From JBAZOO01 sp041648735 (GTDB lineage: Bacteria > Verrucomicrobiota > Lentisphaeria > Oligosphaerales > CAITYL01), in contig JBAZOO010000003.1 in assembly GCA_041648735.1 (NCBI GenBank), forward strand, positions 101,237 to 165,236: a stretch of DNA of 64,000 nt. Direction: 5' to 3'. The notes beneath the pieces are model-generated. The model had not been told where the DNA came from. It made no database searches and was given only the letters and a program-made list of their open reading frames with translations. A program made the position numbers and the translations under genes. This document shows positions 17,273 to 25,770 of this stretch, piece after piece (within the stretch, counting starts at the first letter, position 1; each line of letters opens with the position of its first letter).

Positions 17273-19201
17273 TCACGGCGTGGTGGTGCCCGCCGGCGGC
17301 GCCACCGTCCGGAGCTTCGCCCGCAGCTTCGCCGGCTGGGCATGCCCGGCCGCCAGGGCCTTTTCCCACCAGCCGCGCGCCGCGTCCGGCAAGCCGAGTG
17401 CGGCGGCAATGTCGCCCGCATGGTCGAGGATGTCCGGATCCGGCGTGGCGCCGCCCAGGCCGATGGCCCGTTGGACTTCGCGGTAGGCGGCCGCCGCCTC
17501 GCCCTTGCGGAAGAGGAGCCAGGCCAGGCTGTCAATGTAGGGCGGAAGCTCCGGCGCCGCCGCCAGCGCCTGGCGGATCAGCCGTTCGGCGCGGGGCAGG
17601 TCGCGGTTCTGGTCCGCCAGGAGGTAGCCGACGGTGTTGCAGAGTTCGGGCGAGTCCGGCGCCAAGGCCAGCCCCCGTTCGGCGGCGGCCAAGGACTCCG
17701 CCGGCCGGCCGGCCTGGTCAAGCAGCCAGGAGTGGTAGAGGTGAAGGTCGGCGCTGAAGAAGTCCTCCTGCTCCAGCCGCCGGGCCGCGGCCATGGCCGT
17801 TTCCAACTGCCGCAACGCCTCCCCATGGTTCCGCCGCAGCGCCGCCACCCGGCTGAGGATCCAATGCTTGCCGGGCACCTCCAGGCGGATCGGCCGCACC
17901 GTGGCGGCGGCCCGGTCGGCCTCGCCCAGTCCCAGCAGCAGCTCCGCCACCATGACCCGCAACCGCCAGTCGCGTGGCCGCAGTTGCACCAGCCGTTCCA
18001 GGATCCGCAGGGCCGTCTCCGGCTGCTTCAACGCGACGCCGTGGCTGGCCAGTTCGACATGGCGCTCCACCAGGGCCGAGGCCGCCGCCGGATCACCGCC
18101 GGCGCGGCGCCAGGCCTCGGCCTCAGCGGCCAGACGCTTGTCCAGCGCCGTCAGCAAAGCCACGGCCTCGGCCTCCCGCCCCGCGTCCGCGAGGAACTCC
18201 AGCAAGGCCAGCTCCAGCTCATCCCGGTCGGCCGGGAAACGCTCGATCCCCTGGCGCAGCGCCTCTTCGGCCCGGCGCGGATCGCCCAGTCCCTGGAAGA
18301 TGTGGCGCAGGATCATTGCATTGGCCGCGGAAGCGCCCGCCGCCGGATCGTCCGCCGCCTGGAGTTCCAGCGCCTTCCGCGCCCAGGCGACACCGGCCCG
18401 GCGATGCCACCAGCGGCTGCCAGCCCAAGTGGAACTGCTTTGCAGGCAGTGGTGGTGGTACTCGGCGGTGAGCGCCACGATGCCGGCATGGCCAGCCAGC
18501 CGGCCGTGCCCCCGGGCGGCGGCGAGCACCCGCCCCGCCTCCCCCAGCCGCCCGGCGTCCACCAACAAGGTGAACAGCCGGATGGCGAGCGCCGGGTCGC
18601 GCCAGCGGTTCAGCCGGGCGCAGTTCCAGAGCCAGCGCCGCGCCTCCGCCGGCCGGCCACCGGCCTCCAACACCTCCACTAGCTCCAGGACCAGCCCAAT
18701 CGAGCCCGGATGCTCCGCCGCCAACTGCTCCAGTTCGAGCGCCAATGCCGGCCGCCCCCCGTGGCGGAGGCTGGCCATGACCAACAGCTCCAGCAACTCC
18801 GGCTGCTCCGGCGCCAGCCGGACCGCCTCGCGGAAATGCCGAAGCCACGGCGGCGGCGGCGGCGCCAGCGGCCCCACTCCCGGCGGTTTCAGCCGGCGGC
18901 CGGCAAACGGCGCGGCGGCCGGCAACGGCGGACACAGATGCGGCGACGGCAGGCGGAAGCGCGCCGCCCCCGCCGTCACCCCTGCCGCCCCCTCTTCCGC
19001 CCGCAACTGCAAATGCAGCCCCCAGGCGCCATGGGCCAGGGCCTGCGCCTGGCGTTGCGCCGGCGCCTCCAGCCGCAAGTCCGCCGCCGGCACTTCCAGC
19101 CCGGAGACGGCAAGGGCCGCACCCGCGGCATGGCCAACCCACGGGATGAGCAAACCCGCCATCCCGGCGACGATTCCAAACGGAATCCGCTGGCGTGCCA
19201 T
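17273..19201 (-). CDS. Secreted or periplasmic TPR-repeat protein
   Basis: The 642-residue product starts with a hydrophobic export segment (MARQRIPFGIVAGMAGLLIPWVGHAAG) followed by many helical repeats of TPR type, for example DSPELCNTVGYLLADQNRDLPRAERLIRQALAAAPELPPYIDSLAWLLFRKGEAAAAYREVQRAI near the C-terminus, which is the most canonical block. TPR proteins act as scaffolds; no specific partner is apparent. ATG 19201 is adopted, but a TTG at 19207 has better spacing from GAGGGG and would add two residues. The gene stands 39 bp after the tiny bS22-like gene on the same strand. Confidence 0.8.
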   Translation of the reverse strand: MARQRIPFGIVAGMAGLLIPWVGHAAGAALAVSGLEVPAADLRLEAPAQRQAQALAHGAWGLHLQLRAEEGAAGVTAGAARFRLPSPHLCPPLPAAAPFAGRRLKPPGVGPLAPPPPPWLRHFREAVRLAPEQPELLELLVMASLRHGGRPALALELEQLAAEHPGSIGLVLELVEVLEAGGRPAEARRWLWNCARLNRWRDPALAIRLFTLLVDAGRLGEAGRVLAAARGHGRLAGHAGIVALTAEYHHHCLQSSSTWAGSRWWHRRAGVAWARKALELQAADDPAAGASAANAMILRHIFQGLGDPRRAEEALRQGIERFPADRDELELALLEFLADAGREAEAVALLTALDKRLAAEAEAWRRAGGDPAAASALVERHVELASHGVALKQPETALRILERLVQLRPRDWRLRVMVAELLLGLGEADRAAATVRPIRLEVPGKHWILSRVAALRRNHGEALRQLETAMAAARRLEQEDFFSADLHLYHSWLLDQAGRPAESLAAAERGLALAPDSPELCNTVGYLLADQNRDLPRAERLIRQALAAAPELPPYIDSLAWLLFRKGEAAAAYREVQRAIGLGGATPDPDILDHAGDIAAALGLPDAARGWWEKALAAGHAQPAKLRAKLRTVAPPAGTTTP

Positions 19202-19239
19202 GCGCAATTGCGGCCCCTCGTGGACGAAGGCCCAGCCGG

Positions 19240-19329
19240 CTACTTGTTCTTATGCCGGAGCGCTTTGAGCTGTTTCCGCCGCTTGTGCTTGGACATCTTC
19301 TTCAGCCGCTTCTTCTTGACCGAACCCAT
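19240..19329 (-). CDS. bS22-like (AURKAIP1/COX24-type) small ribosomal protein
   Basis: A 29-residue frame, MGSVKKKRLKKMSKHKRRKQLKA then LRHKNK, closely matches the conserved pattern of the bS22/mS38 (AURKAIP1-COX24) family: the N-terminal MGSVxKKR, a central KMSKHKRRK block and a C-terminal RHK end. Family members bind the small ribosomal subunit near the decoding region. ATG 19329 is preceded by GGAG at suitable spacing (ACGGAGCGGCT). The frame is too short for most gene finders. It lies between the YihY gene and the TPR gene on the same strand. The composition (about half Lys/Arg) fits an rRNA-binding peptide. Confidence 0.82.
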   Translation of the reverse strand: MGSVKKKRLKKMSKHKRRKQLKALRHKNK

Positions 19330-19506
19330 AGCCGCTCCGTCCGTTGTCATTCCGTTTGGGGAAACGAGGGAAACTCAAATGAAAGCGGAAAATGTAACCG
19401 GTTGGGGCGGGTTTGCAAGACGCCCAGGCCAAGCCAACTGGAAACTGGAAACTCGGAGGACGAATTCGCCGGCCCCCCAAGGCCGCCTCGGCTTGCCGCT
19501 TGCCGC
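19330..19506. other. Intergenic region upstream of the bS22-like gene
   Basis: A relatively A+T-rich patch at 19345-19400 may hold the promoter of the small gene on the minus strand. A short tandem repeat of ACTGGAA units lies at about 19437-19455. No further gene is visible. Confidence 0.4.
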
Positions 19507-20853
19507 TCAGCCGCCGCCGGCCAAGTCGCGGAAGCTGGTCTGGCGCAACTCCGCGGCAAAGCGGCCAAACCGCTCCTCGTACAAGCGGCAGACGGCATAA
19601 TCCTCGCTCCGCAGCCGCCCCAGTTCCGCCCCGGCCGGCGGCGGCTTGGCCCCGCCCGGCGCCCCGCTGCCGGGCGGGGCCTCCCGCAACGCCCGTTCCA
19701 CATCCGCCGGCGTCAGCAGGTCGGGCGGCCGGGCGGGGGTGAAGGCGCCGGGGCGGCCGGCCACCTCCACCAGCAATCCGGCGCGGACCAGCTCCCGGAG
19801 GCAGCCCATCACGTCCGGGAAACGCAGGCGGTGGCGGTGGGAGAACTCCCGGGCCGACCACGGTTCGCCACCCGCGCACATGCGTCCCACGGCCTCCTGC
19901 ATCATCACCAGCCCCAGCCGCAGCCGGATGGCGAACGAGAGCATGCCGGGCGCGCCCGGCTGCAAGAGCGAGTCGCGGTTCTGGAAGACATAGCCACAAA
20001 TGGCGCCGAGGAGCACGATCACCCAGTTCACGTAGAGCCAGGCCAGGAAGAGGGGGATGACGGCAAAGGCACCGTAGATCTTGAACTGGAGCGCGCGCTC
20101 CGCCGTGCCGCCGCCCTGGAAGATGCCAAGCTGGAAATACATGTAGGCGAACTGGGTCAGGTACCAGACGCCGCCGCCGACCAGCCCGCCGACCAGCGCC
20201 GCACCGGGGCGCACCCGCGTGTTCGGCATGAACAGGTACAACAGGGTGAAGGCCGCCACGATCAGCGCCAGCCCGGTCATCCCCAGCCCCGCCTTGACCA
20301 GGACGTAGAACGGCCCAAGGCTCTGCGCCAGGAACTCCTGGACGCGGGCGGAATTGAGCAGGGCGTTGGCGCTGGTGGCCGCCAGGAAGAAGATCGGCAG
20401 CAACACCAGGGCGCTGATGTAGGTCTGGAAGCGGCGCAGCCACGGCCGCGGCTCCGCCACATGCCAGATCTGGTTGATCGTCGCCTCGATCTGCCCGAGC
20501 ACGCTGACCGCCGTCCAGAAGATCAGCAGCAGCCCCACCAGGCCGAGGGTGCCAAAATTCGCGTTGTCCACCGCGGCGAACAGCTTCTGGATGAAGTGGA
20601 TCGTGGCCGGCGGCAACGCCGCCAGCTTGTCCTGGACCGCCGCCATCAGCCGGTCGTGGGCGTTGAACCCCTTGGAGACGGCGAACATCAACGCCAGCAC
20701 CGGCACCAGCGACATGAGCGTCACATAGGTCAGGCCGGAGGCCTGCAACCCGCACTGGTTCTCCACATAGTCCCGCGCCACCACCGCCACAAACCGCCAG
20801 CAGGCCCGCCCGAAGCCCCGCCCGCCCGCCACCATCCGCTTCAGCCTCTCCAT
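19507..20853 (-). CDS. YihY/BrkB-family inner-membrane protein with winged-helix C-terminus
   Basis: The 448-residue protein has six or so transmembrane segments of the YihY/virulence factor BrkB family (GLTYVTLMSLVPVLALMFAVSKGF; LGLVGLLLIFWTAVSVLGQIEATINQIWHV; LGAICGYVFQNRD), then a cytoplasmic winged-helix-like domain (EAVGRMCAGGEPWSAREFSHRHRLRFPDVMGCLRELVRAGLLVEV) seen in the longer members. The old RNase BN label for this family is not supported. Its function is unknown, with suggestions of transport. ATG 20853 has GGAGGTG at ideal spacing. Confidence 0.88.
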   Translation of the reverse strand: MERLKRMVAGGRGFGRACWRFVAVVARDYVENQCGLQASGLTYVTLMSLVPVLALMFAVSKGFNAHDRLMAAVQDKLAALPPATIHFIQKLFAAVDNANFGTLGLVGLLLIFWTAVSVLGQIEATINQIWHVAEPRPWLRRFQTYISALVLLPIFFLAATSANALLNSARVQEFLAQSLGPFYVLVKAGLGMTGLALIVAAFTLLYLFMPNTRVRPGAALVGGLVGGGVWYLTQFAYMYFQLGIFQGGGTAERALQFKIYGAFAVIPLFLAWLYVNWVIVLLGAICGYVFQNRDSLLQPGAPGMLSFAIRLRLGLVMMQEAVGRMCAGGEPWSAREFSHRHRLRFPDVMGCLRELVRAGLLVEVAGRPGAFTPARPPDLLTPADVERALREAPPGSGAPGGAKPPPAGAELGRLRSEDYAVCRLYEERFGRFAAELRQTSFRDLAGGG

Positions 20854-21024
20854 GCCACACCTCCAAAGCCCGGCCGCCCCCCACGCCGTCGCGCCCTGGG
20901 CGGCCCCTGTCCTGGCGCAATATGGCACGGGGCCCGCCCGCCTGCAAGATTTGCAAACGGCGGGGCCACCGCTACGTTCCCCCGGTTGCCCTCAACCAAG
21001 CCCCGAACAACTTGGAGTCCAAAC

Positions 21025-21639
21025 ATGAACCGCCGCACCATCCTCGCCGGCCTGCTTCTTGCCGCCGCCACCGCGTTCCTCCCCGGCGCCACCCTCCACG
21101 CCGCGCCCCCCGTCCTCGCCAAGCCCGAAGCCGTGGAGCTGGCCAAGGACGAGGCGCTCAACCTGATGCGCGCCCATTTCAACGTGCTCATCCTCGAAAA
21201 CAGCCTCGCCCACATGAACAACCGCCAGCAGGATCTTGTCCGCGGCCTCCAGGCCAAGTACAAGCTTGCCAGCGGCGACTACATCTTCGACGTCAGCGTC
21301 GGCGCCTTCATCACCCGCGCCGCCGCCGAACTGCGGCAGGCCGGCAAGCCCATCCCCCCCGAGGCCGCCAAGACGGTGGACGTGGCCAAGGACGACGCGC
21401 TGCCGGTGATCAACCTCCAGTACGCCCTCCAAAGCACCGCCGCCGACCTCAAGCAGGCCTATGTCCAGCGGGAGCAGTTGCTCGCCGCCCTCCACCAGAA
21501 AAACCAACTGGATCCGGCGGACTATGTGGCCGACGTGTTCAACGGCCGGCTCGTCCGCGCCCAACGCCCCGCCGCCCCGCCGCCGCCGCCCCCGGCCGCC
21601 AAGCCGGACGCCGCCGCCGCCGCCCCCAAAAAACCCTGA
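21025..21639 (+). CDS. Secreted protein with two internal repeats, unknown function
   Basis: The 204-residue product has a signal peptide (MNRRTILAGLLLAAATAFLPGATLHA), two tandem about 57-residue repeats and a Pro/Ala-rich tail. Repeat one starts ELAKDEALNLMRAHFNVLILEN and ends YKLASGDYIFDVSVGAFI; repeat two starts DVAKDDALPVINLQYALQST and ends NQLDPADYVADVFNGRLV. The shared pattern AKD(E/D)AL...DY..DV suggests an internal duplication of a helical unit. I do not recognise a named family. It heads a run of three plus-strand genes and probably acts in the periplasm. Confidence 0.72.
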   Translation: MNRRTILAGLLLAAATAFLPGATLHAAPPVLAKPEAVELAKDEALNLMRAHFNVLILENSLAHMNNRQQDLVRGLQAKYKLASGDYIFDVSVGAFITRAAAELRQAGKPIPPEAAKTVDVAKDDALPVINLQYALQSTAADLKQAYVQREQLLAALHQKNQLDPADYVADVFNGRLVRAQRPAAPPPPPPAAKPDAAAAAPKKP

Positions 21640-21666
21640 CCGCCACCCAGGAACGGTTTGACGACC

Positions 21667-22071
21667 ATGGCCGACCCCGCCCCCGCCGCCACCCCAGCCC
21701 CGCTCCGCGCCATCGTGGACTTCGCCTGCCTCGACGCCGAGTGCCAAGCCCCGGTGAGCTTCAACCTGCTCGACGCCCAAGCTGGGGGCGGCCGCCTCCA
21801 ATGCCCCCTCTGCCGCCGGGAATACCTGCTCGCCCCCGAGTTCCTCGACAAGCTCCAGCGCCTGCGCCGGCTGATCCTCACCGTCCAGGACACCGCCGAC
21901 CTGCTCGGCGACGTCAATGTCGCCATCACCACGCCGATGGGCGAAGTCAAGATCCCCTACTGGCTCATGCTCACCCGGCTCAACACGGTCGTCACCCTCG
22001 AACTCAACGGCCGGAAGGTCGAGTTCCACTTCCGCATCGAGCCGCTCAACGAGCAAAGCACGGTCCGCTGA
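21667..22071 (+). CDS. Zinc-ribbon-like hypothetical protein
   Basis: The 134-residue protein has four cysteines arranged as a possible zinc ribbon (FACLDAECQ about residues 19-27 and LQCPLCRREY about 45-54) and then a conserved-looking segment (DVNVAITTPMGEVKIPYWLMLTRLNTVVTLELNGRKVEFHFRIEPL) without a named family. No membrane segment. ATG 21667 is chosen; an in-frame TTG at 21658 is possible. Its stop is four bases before the next start, so it is probably translated together with the DNA repair fusion, but no functional link is shown. Confidence 0.7.
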   Translation: MADPAPAATPAPLRAIVDFACLDAECQAPVSFNLLDAQAGGGRLQCPLCRREYLLAPEFLDKLQRLRRLILTVQDTADLLGDVNVAITTPMGEVKIPYWLMLTRLNTVVTLELNGRKVEFHFRIEPLNEQSTVR

Positions 22072-22075
22072 ACGG

Positions 22076-23161
22076 ATGGCCACGCCCGGCATCTACCTGC
22101 TGCTGATCCGCCTGGCGCGCCAGGCCGTCCTGGCGATCGCCGGGGCGCCCCGCCCCTTCCCCGCCGGCTGGTACGTCTACACCGGCCGCGCCCTGAACGG
22201 GCTGGAGGGACGCCTCGCCCGCCACCTCCGCACCCGCGAGCCGCGCCATTGGCACCTCGATGCCCTGCTCGCCGCCGGCCGCGTACTGGATCTCCAGGTG
22301 CAGCCCGGCAGCGACCCCGCCGCCGAATGCCGCGCCGCCGCCCTCGTGGGAAGCTGGCCCGCCGCCACGGCGATCTCCGGCTTCGGCGCCAGCGACTGCG
22401 CCTGCCCCACCCACCTCCACCGCTTTGCCGCCCGCCCGGCCGGCGCCCTGGCCGCCCCCGCCGTCGTCCCCCATCTCCCGGAAATGGTGGCACGGCTGCG
22501 CCGCCACGAGCCGCCCGCCGCCTGGGGCCGGCGCGACCCGTTCCAGACCCTGGCCGCCTGCATCCTCTCCCTGCGCACCCAGGATCCCGTCACCGACGCT
22601 GCGGCCGACCGGCTCTTTGCGGAGTTCGCAACCCCCCAGGCCCTGGCCAGCGCCGCGGCCGAAACGGTCGCCCGCCGGATCTTCCCCGTCGGCATGTACC
22701 GGCAAAAGGCGCAAACCCTGGTCGCGATCAGCCAGCAGCTCCTGGAACGCTTCGCCGGCCAGGTGCCGGCCGAAATTGCCGCCCTGCTCACCCTCCCTGG
22801 CGTCGGCCGCAAGACCGCCAACCTCGTCCGCTCCTTCGCCTACGGGCTGGACGCGATCTGCGTCGACACCCATGTCCACCGCATCAGCAACCGCTGGGGG
22901 CTGGTGCGCACCGCAACCCCGGACGAGACCGAATTGGAGCTGCGCCGGCTGCTGCCCCGCGAGTTCTGGCGCGAACTCAACCCCCGCCTCGTCCGCCACG
23001 GCCAGGAACTCTGCCGCCCCCGGCGCCCCCGCTGCTCCGCCTGCTTCCTCCGCGGCCTCTGCCGCTACGACGAGCTGCGGGCGGCGCAGGCCGTCATCGC
23101 CGCCATCCCCGGCGCCCCGCCCCACCCCAGCCTGGGCACCGTCCTGCCGGCGCCGGCCTGA
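22076..23161 (+). CDS. DUF123 - endonuclease III fusion protein
   Basis: The 361-residue protein has an N-terminal DUF123 domain (about residues 4-120: GIYLLLIRL, GWYVYTGRALNGLEGRLARHLR, HWHLDALL), a GIY-YIG-like module, fused to a full endonuclease III (about 135-335). The Nth part has the helix-hairpin-helix LPGVGRKTANLV with catalytic Lys246, the catalytic aspartate Asp264 in VDTHVHRI, and the iron-sulfur motif C-X6-C-X2-C-X5-C (Cys313, 320, 323, 329). It should act as a bifunctional glycosylase/AP lyase on oxidised pyrimidines; the DUF123 role is unknown. ATG 22076 starts four bases after the preceding stop. Confidence 0.9.
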   Translation: MATPGIYLLLIRLARQAVLAIAGAPRPFPAGWYVYTGRALNGLEGRLARHLRTREPRHWHLDALLAAGRVLDLQVQPGSDPAAECRAAALVGSWPAATAISGFGASDCACPTHLHRFAARPAGALAAPAVVPHLPEMVARLRRHEPPAAWGRRDPFQTLAACILSLRTQDPVTDAAADRLFAEFATPQALASAAAETVARRIFPVGMYRQKAQTLVAISQQLLERFAGQVPAEIAALLTLPGVGRKTANLVRSFAYGLDAICVDTHVHRISNRWGLVRTATPDETELELRRLLPREFWRELNPRLVRHGQELCRPRRPRCSACFLRGLCRYDELRAAQAVIAAIPGAPPHPSLGTVLPAPA

Positions 23162-23176
23162 GGTGGCGGCGGCGCC

Positions 23177-24382
23177 TCAGCGGATCTTGACCAGCAGCCC
23201 GAAGAGCACCGGCGTGAGGAACGCCTGGATGATCAGGAAGCGCAGCAGCACCTGGGCGTTGGACCAGTTCAGGTTCTTGCGGCAGTGGTCGTGCAGCGGG
23301 AACCGCACCCGGTGCAGCGCGGAAACCAGCGGATGCTGCTCGGGCAGCGCCAAGCCCGGCTGTTCCGCCACCGCCTTCTGCCGCTGCTGCGGAGTCCGCA
23401 CGTCAAAGCCGAGCCGCCGGAAGCCGCGCAACAACGCGACCTTGAGGATGCCCGTGCCGCCGTTGAGCAGGACGACGGGCGAAACCACCAGCACCAGGAA
23501 CGGGTTGCCGGCGGCCAGCACCGCCAGCCCCACCAGCAGGCCGAGGAAGCGCGACCCGGCGTCGCCCATCAACACCCGGCTGGGTTCGGCGTTGTGCCAA
23601 AGATAGCCCGCCAGCCCGCCGGCGGCGGTCGTCAGCAGGATCGCCCAGGCGGGGCCGTCGGCCGCATGGCGCACCAGCAGGTAGCGGGCCGCCTCCACGT
23701 GGCCGACCACGACGTAGAGGAACAGGGCCAGGAAAAAGAGGGAAAGCAGCGTCAGCGACCCGGCCAGGCCGTCCACGCCGTCGGTGCAGTTGGTGGCGTT
23801 GATGGTCCACCAGAGGATGACGGTCGCCAAGGGCAGGAAGCCCCACACCGGCATGGCGAAGTCCCCCTTGACCAACGGCAGCCACAGCATGACCTGGCCG
23901 GCCAGGAAGGCCTGCGGCACCTCCGCCCAAGGCCGGGCGGCCAGCTCCGCCACCCGCGCGGAGTCCAGGCAGAAGAAAATGCTGGCCAGCAGGGTCACCC
24001 CCAGGTCAAGCACCCCCTTGAAATAGTCGCTCCACGGCCGGGACGCCCGGTCGTCCAGATAGCCGGTGACCATCGCCAGGAGCAGGCAGACGACGACCCC
24101 GGCCATGCGGACGCTGAACGGCACGACCAGGAGGATGACCGGCAACAGCAGCAACACCAGCAGGCCGCCGGCGCCGGTGGGCTTGCCGGCCGCCGCCGCG
24201 CCGGCGGTTCCGGTGAAGGCGCGCCCCCGGTCGCGGGGGAGGCGGTGCCACGTGCGGGGCAGGCCGATGCCGACCCCAAAAGCCGCCAAGGTGGCGCCCA
24301 GCCCCATCAGCACCAGCACGGATTCGAAAAGGCGGAACGGCCCCCAGAAGGCCTGCAGCGTGTCCGACAGATGATAGAGCAT
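23177..24382 (-). CDS. mraY: Phospho-N-acetylmuramoyl-pentapeptide transferase (MraY-like) with an inserted loop
   Basis: The 401-residue polytopic protein has MraY landmarks: the DD pair in GYLDDRASRPWSDYFKG, the NATNCTDGVDGLAGS loop and the GDAGSRFLG motif. MraY transfers phospho-MurNAc-pentapeptide to undecaprenyl phosphate. The final cytoplasmic His motif is recognisable as FPLHDHCRKN but is preceded by an extra about 30 residues (FDVRTPQQRQKAVAEQPGLALP...) relative to typical 360-residue MraY. That insert contains a copy of the 13-bp palindrome (23388-23400). It is not in a mur/fts cluster here, so a related GT4-type transferase is an alternative. Convergent with the nth fusion. Confidence 0.82.
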   Translation of the reverse strand: MLYHLSDTLQAFWGPFRLFESVLVLMGLGATLAAFGVGIGLPRTWHRLPRDRGRAFTGTAGAAAAGKPTGAGGLLVLLLLPVILLVVPFSVRMAGVVVCLLLAMVTGYLDDRASRPWSDYFKGVLDLGVTLLASIFFCLDSARVAELAARPWAEVPQAFLAGQVMLWLPLVKGDFAMPVWGFLPLATVILWWTINATNCTDGVDGLAGSLTLLSLFFLALFLYVVVGHVEAARYLLVRHAADGPAWAILLTTAAGGLAGYLWHNAEPSRVLMGDAGSRFLGLLVGLAVLAAGNPFLVLVVSPVVLLNGGTGILKVALLRGFRRLGFDVRTPQQRQKAVAEQPGLALPEQHPLVSALHRVRFPLHDHCRKNLNWSNAQVLLRFLIIQAFLTPVLFGLLVKIR

Positions 24383-24460
24383 GGGATGCGATGCCCGGCG
24401 GGGCGGCGATGAGTCCAAAGGTTGGCGTGGCGGCGACGTCACCAAAAAATAACGACACCT

Positions 24461-24490
24461 TTGGCAAAGACAAGACAACTCCGGAATTAT
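24461..24490 (+). promoter_or_regulatory. Candidate promoter of the Ser/Thr kinase gene
   Basis: In an A+T-rich patch, TTGGCA (24461-24466) and AATTAT (24485-24490) are separated by 18 bases, resembling a housekeeping -35/-10 pair about 86 bases before the kinase start. Only pattern matching supports this. Confidence 0.35.
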
Positions 24491-24575
24491 AGTAGGGATG
24501 CTCGGCCCGGCGGCCGAAGTTGCAACTCCGGCCGCCGCCGGCCATATTGGGCCGCAACCAAGCCAATGGGGTTCC

Positions 24576-25760
24576 ATGAGTTCTTCTTCGGATGAAATCC
24601 GCCAATTGATCCTGGAGCGGGAGTTTGAACTCCGCAAGCCGGGCTCGCAATTGTTCTCGCAAAGCCGCTACGAGATCCAGCGGGCGCTGGGCGAAGGCGG
24701 GATGGGCATCACCTGCCTGGCCCAGCAGATCAGCGCCGGCAACCTGCGCCGCCCGGTGGTGCTCAAGTTCGTCAAGGACAGCCTGGAGCCGGAGCACCTC
24801 AGCCAGTTCTTGAACGAGGCCCAGCTCAGCATCCTCTTCAACCACCCCAACCTCCTCCCGGTCTACGGCCTGGAGTCGGAGCTGCTGCGCATCGAGCTGC
24901 CCAAGGCCCGCTTCACCCGCACCTTCGACCACACGATCTACTATACGGTCATGCAGTACATTGACGGCTGGAACCTGCGCCAGATCGTTGACCGGCTGCG
25001 CTCGCTCGAGCTGATGATGAACCCCGACATCGCGGTCTACATCATCTCCCGCATCTGCCGCGGCCTCCACTACGTCCACCAATACCGGGACGAGAACCGG
25101 AACGAACTCGGCCTCGTCCACCGCGACGTGTCGCCGGAGAACATCCTCATCGACCGCTTCGGCCGGATCAAGGTGGCCGACTTCGGCATCGCCCGCGCCG
25201 TCAAACGCTACGGGATGGATCCCAACATCAACCCCGGCAAGCTGCTCTACTGCTCCCCGGAACAGCTCGATGCCAAGGCCGTGGACTGCCGCTCCGACAT
25301 CTACTGCGTCGGCCTGCTGATGTATTTCCTCTTCACCGACACCGACCGCTTCATGGCCGAGATCAACGCCGCCCGGCCGCGGGACCGGATCCGGATGAAG
25401 ATGAAACGGCCGCCCACCGCCGCGGAACTCAAGCACGTCCATCCGCGCCTGGCCCACATCTGCATGGTCTGCCTGCGGGAGACCCCCTCCGAGCGCTACC
25501 AGAACGGCGAAGACCTGGCGACCGACCTGGACATCTACCACAAGGATTCGCAGAAGGTGGTCACCAACGACATCGTCGAGGAATTCCTCACCGACCTCTT
25601 CAGCGCCAACCCGAACTTCGTCTCCCGCCGCTTCATCTCCATCGGTGGCACGCCGCAGCTCGAACAGCCGGCCTTCGTCGCCAACCCCGACCTCGCCCCC
25701 GAAGCGCTGCCGGAGCACATGTCCACCGTCCGCCTCACCCTCGAGGACGAGGCCGACTGA
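24576..25760 (+). CDS. Cytoplasmic Hanks-type Ser/Thr protein kinase
   Basis: The 394-residue kinase has the glycine loop GEGGMG (about residues 39-44), the ATP-binding Lys64 in VVLKFVKD, Glu81, the catalytic loop HRDVSPEN (182-189), the DFG motif (202-204) and SPEQ in place of APE. No transmembrane segment follows, so it is soluble. The C-terminal about 80 residues are not a known sensor. It starts on an A+T-rich promoter region divergent from mraY and ends 10 bp from the convergent mutS. Two FHA proteins in the Tad operon of this window are conceivable phosphothreonine readers, but this is inference. Confidence 0.92.
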   Translation: MSSSSDEIRQLILEREFELRKPGSQLFSQSRYEIQRALGEGGMGITCLAQQISAGNLRRPVVLKFVKDSLEPEHLSQFLNEAQLSILFNHPNLLPVYGLESELLRIELPKARFTRTFDHTIYYTVMQYIDGWNLRQIVDRLRSLELMMNPDIAVYIISRICRGLHYVHQYRDENRNELGLVHRDVSPENILIDRFGRIKVADFGIARAVKRYGMDPNINPGKLLYCSPEQLDAKAVDCRSDIYCVGLLMYFLFTDTDRFMAEINAARPRDRIRMKMKRPPTAAELKHVHPRLAHICMVCLRETPSERYQNGEDLATDLDIYHKDSQKVVTNDIVEEFLTDLFSANPNFVSRRFISIGGTPQLEQPAFVANPDLAPEALPEHMSTVRLTLEDEAD

Positions 25761-25770
25761 GCGGAGCGGC

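Noticed and set aside
19507..20853. Ribonuclease BN function for the YihY/BrkB protein
   Set aside because: The family was historically misnamed; no nuclease motif is visible.
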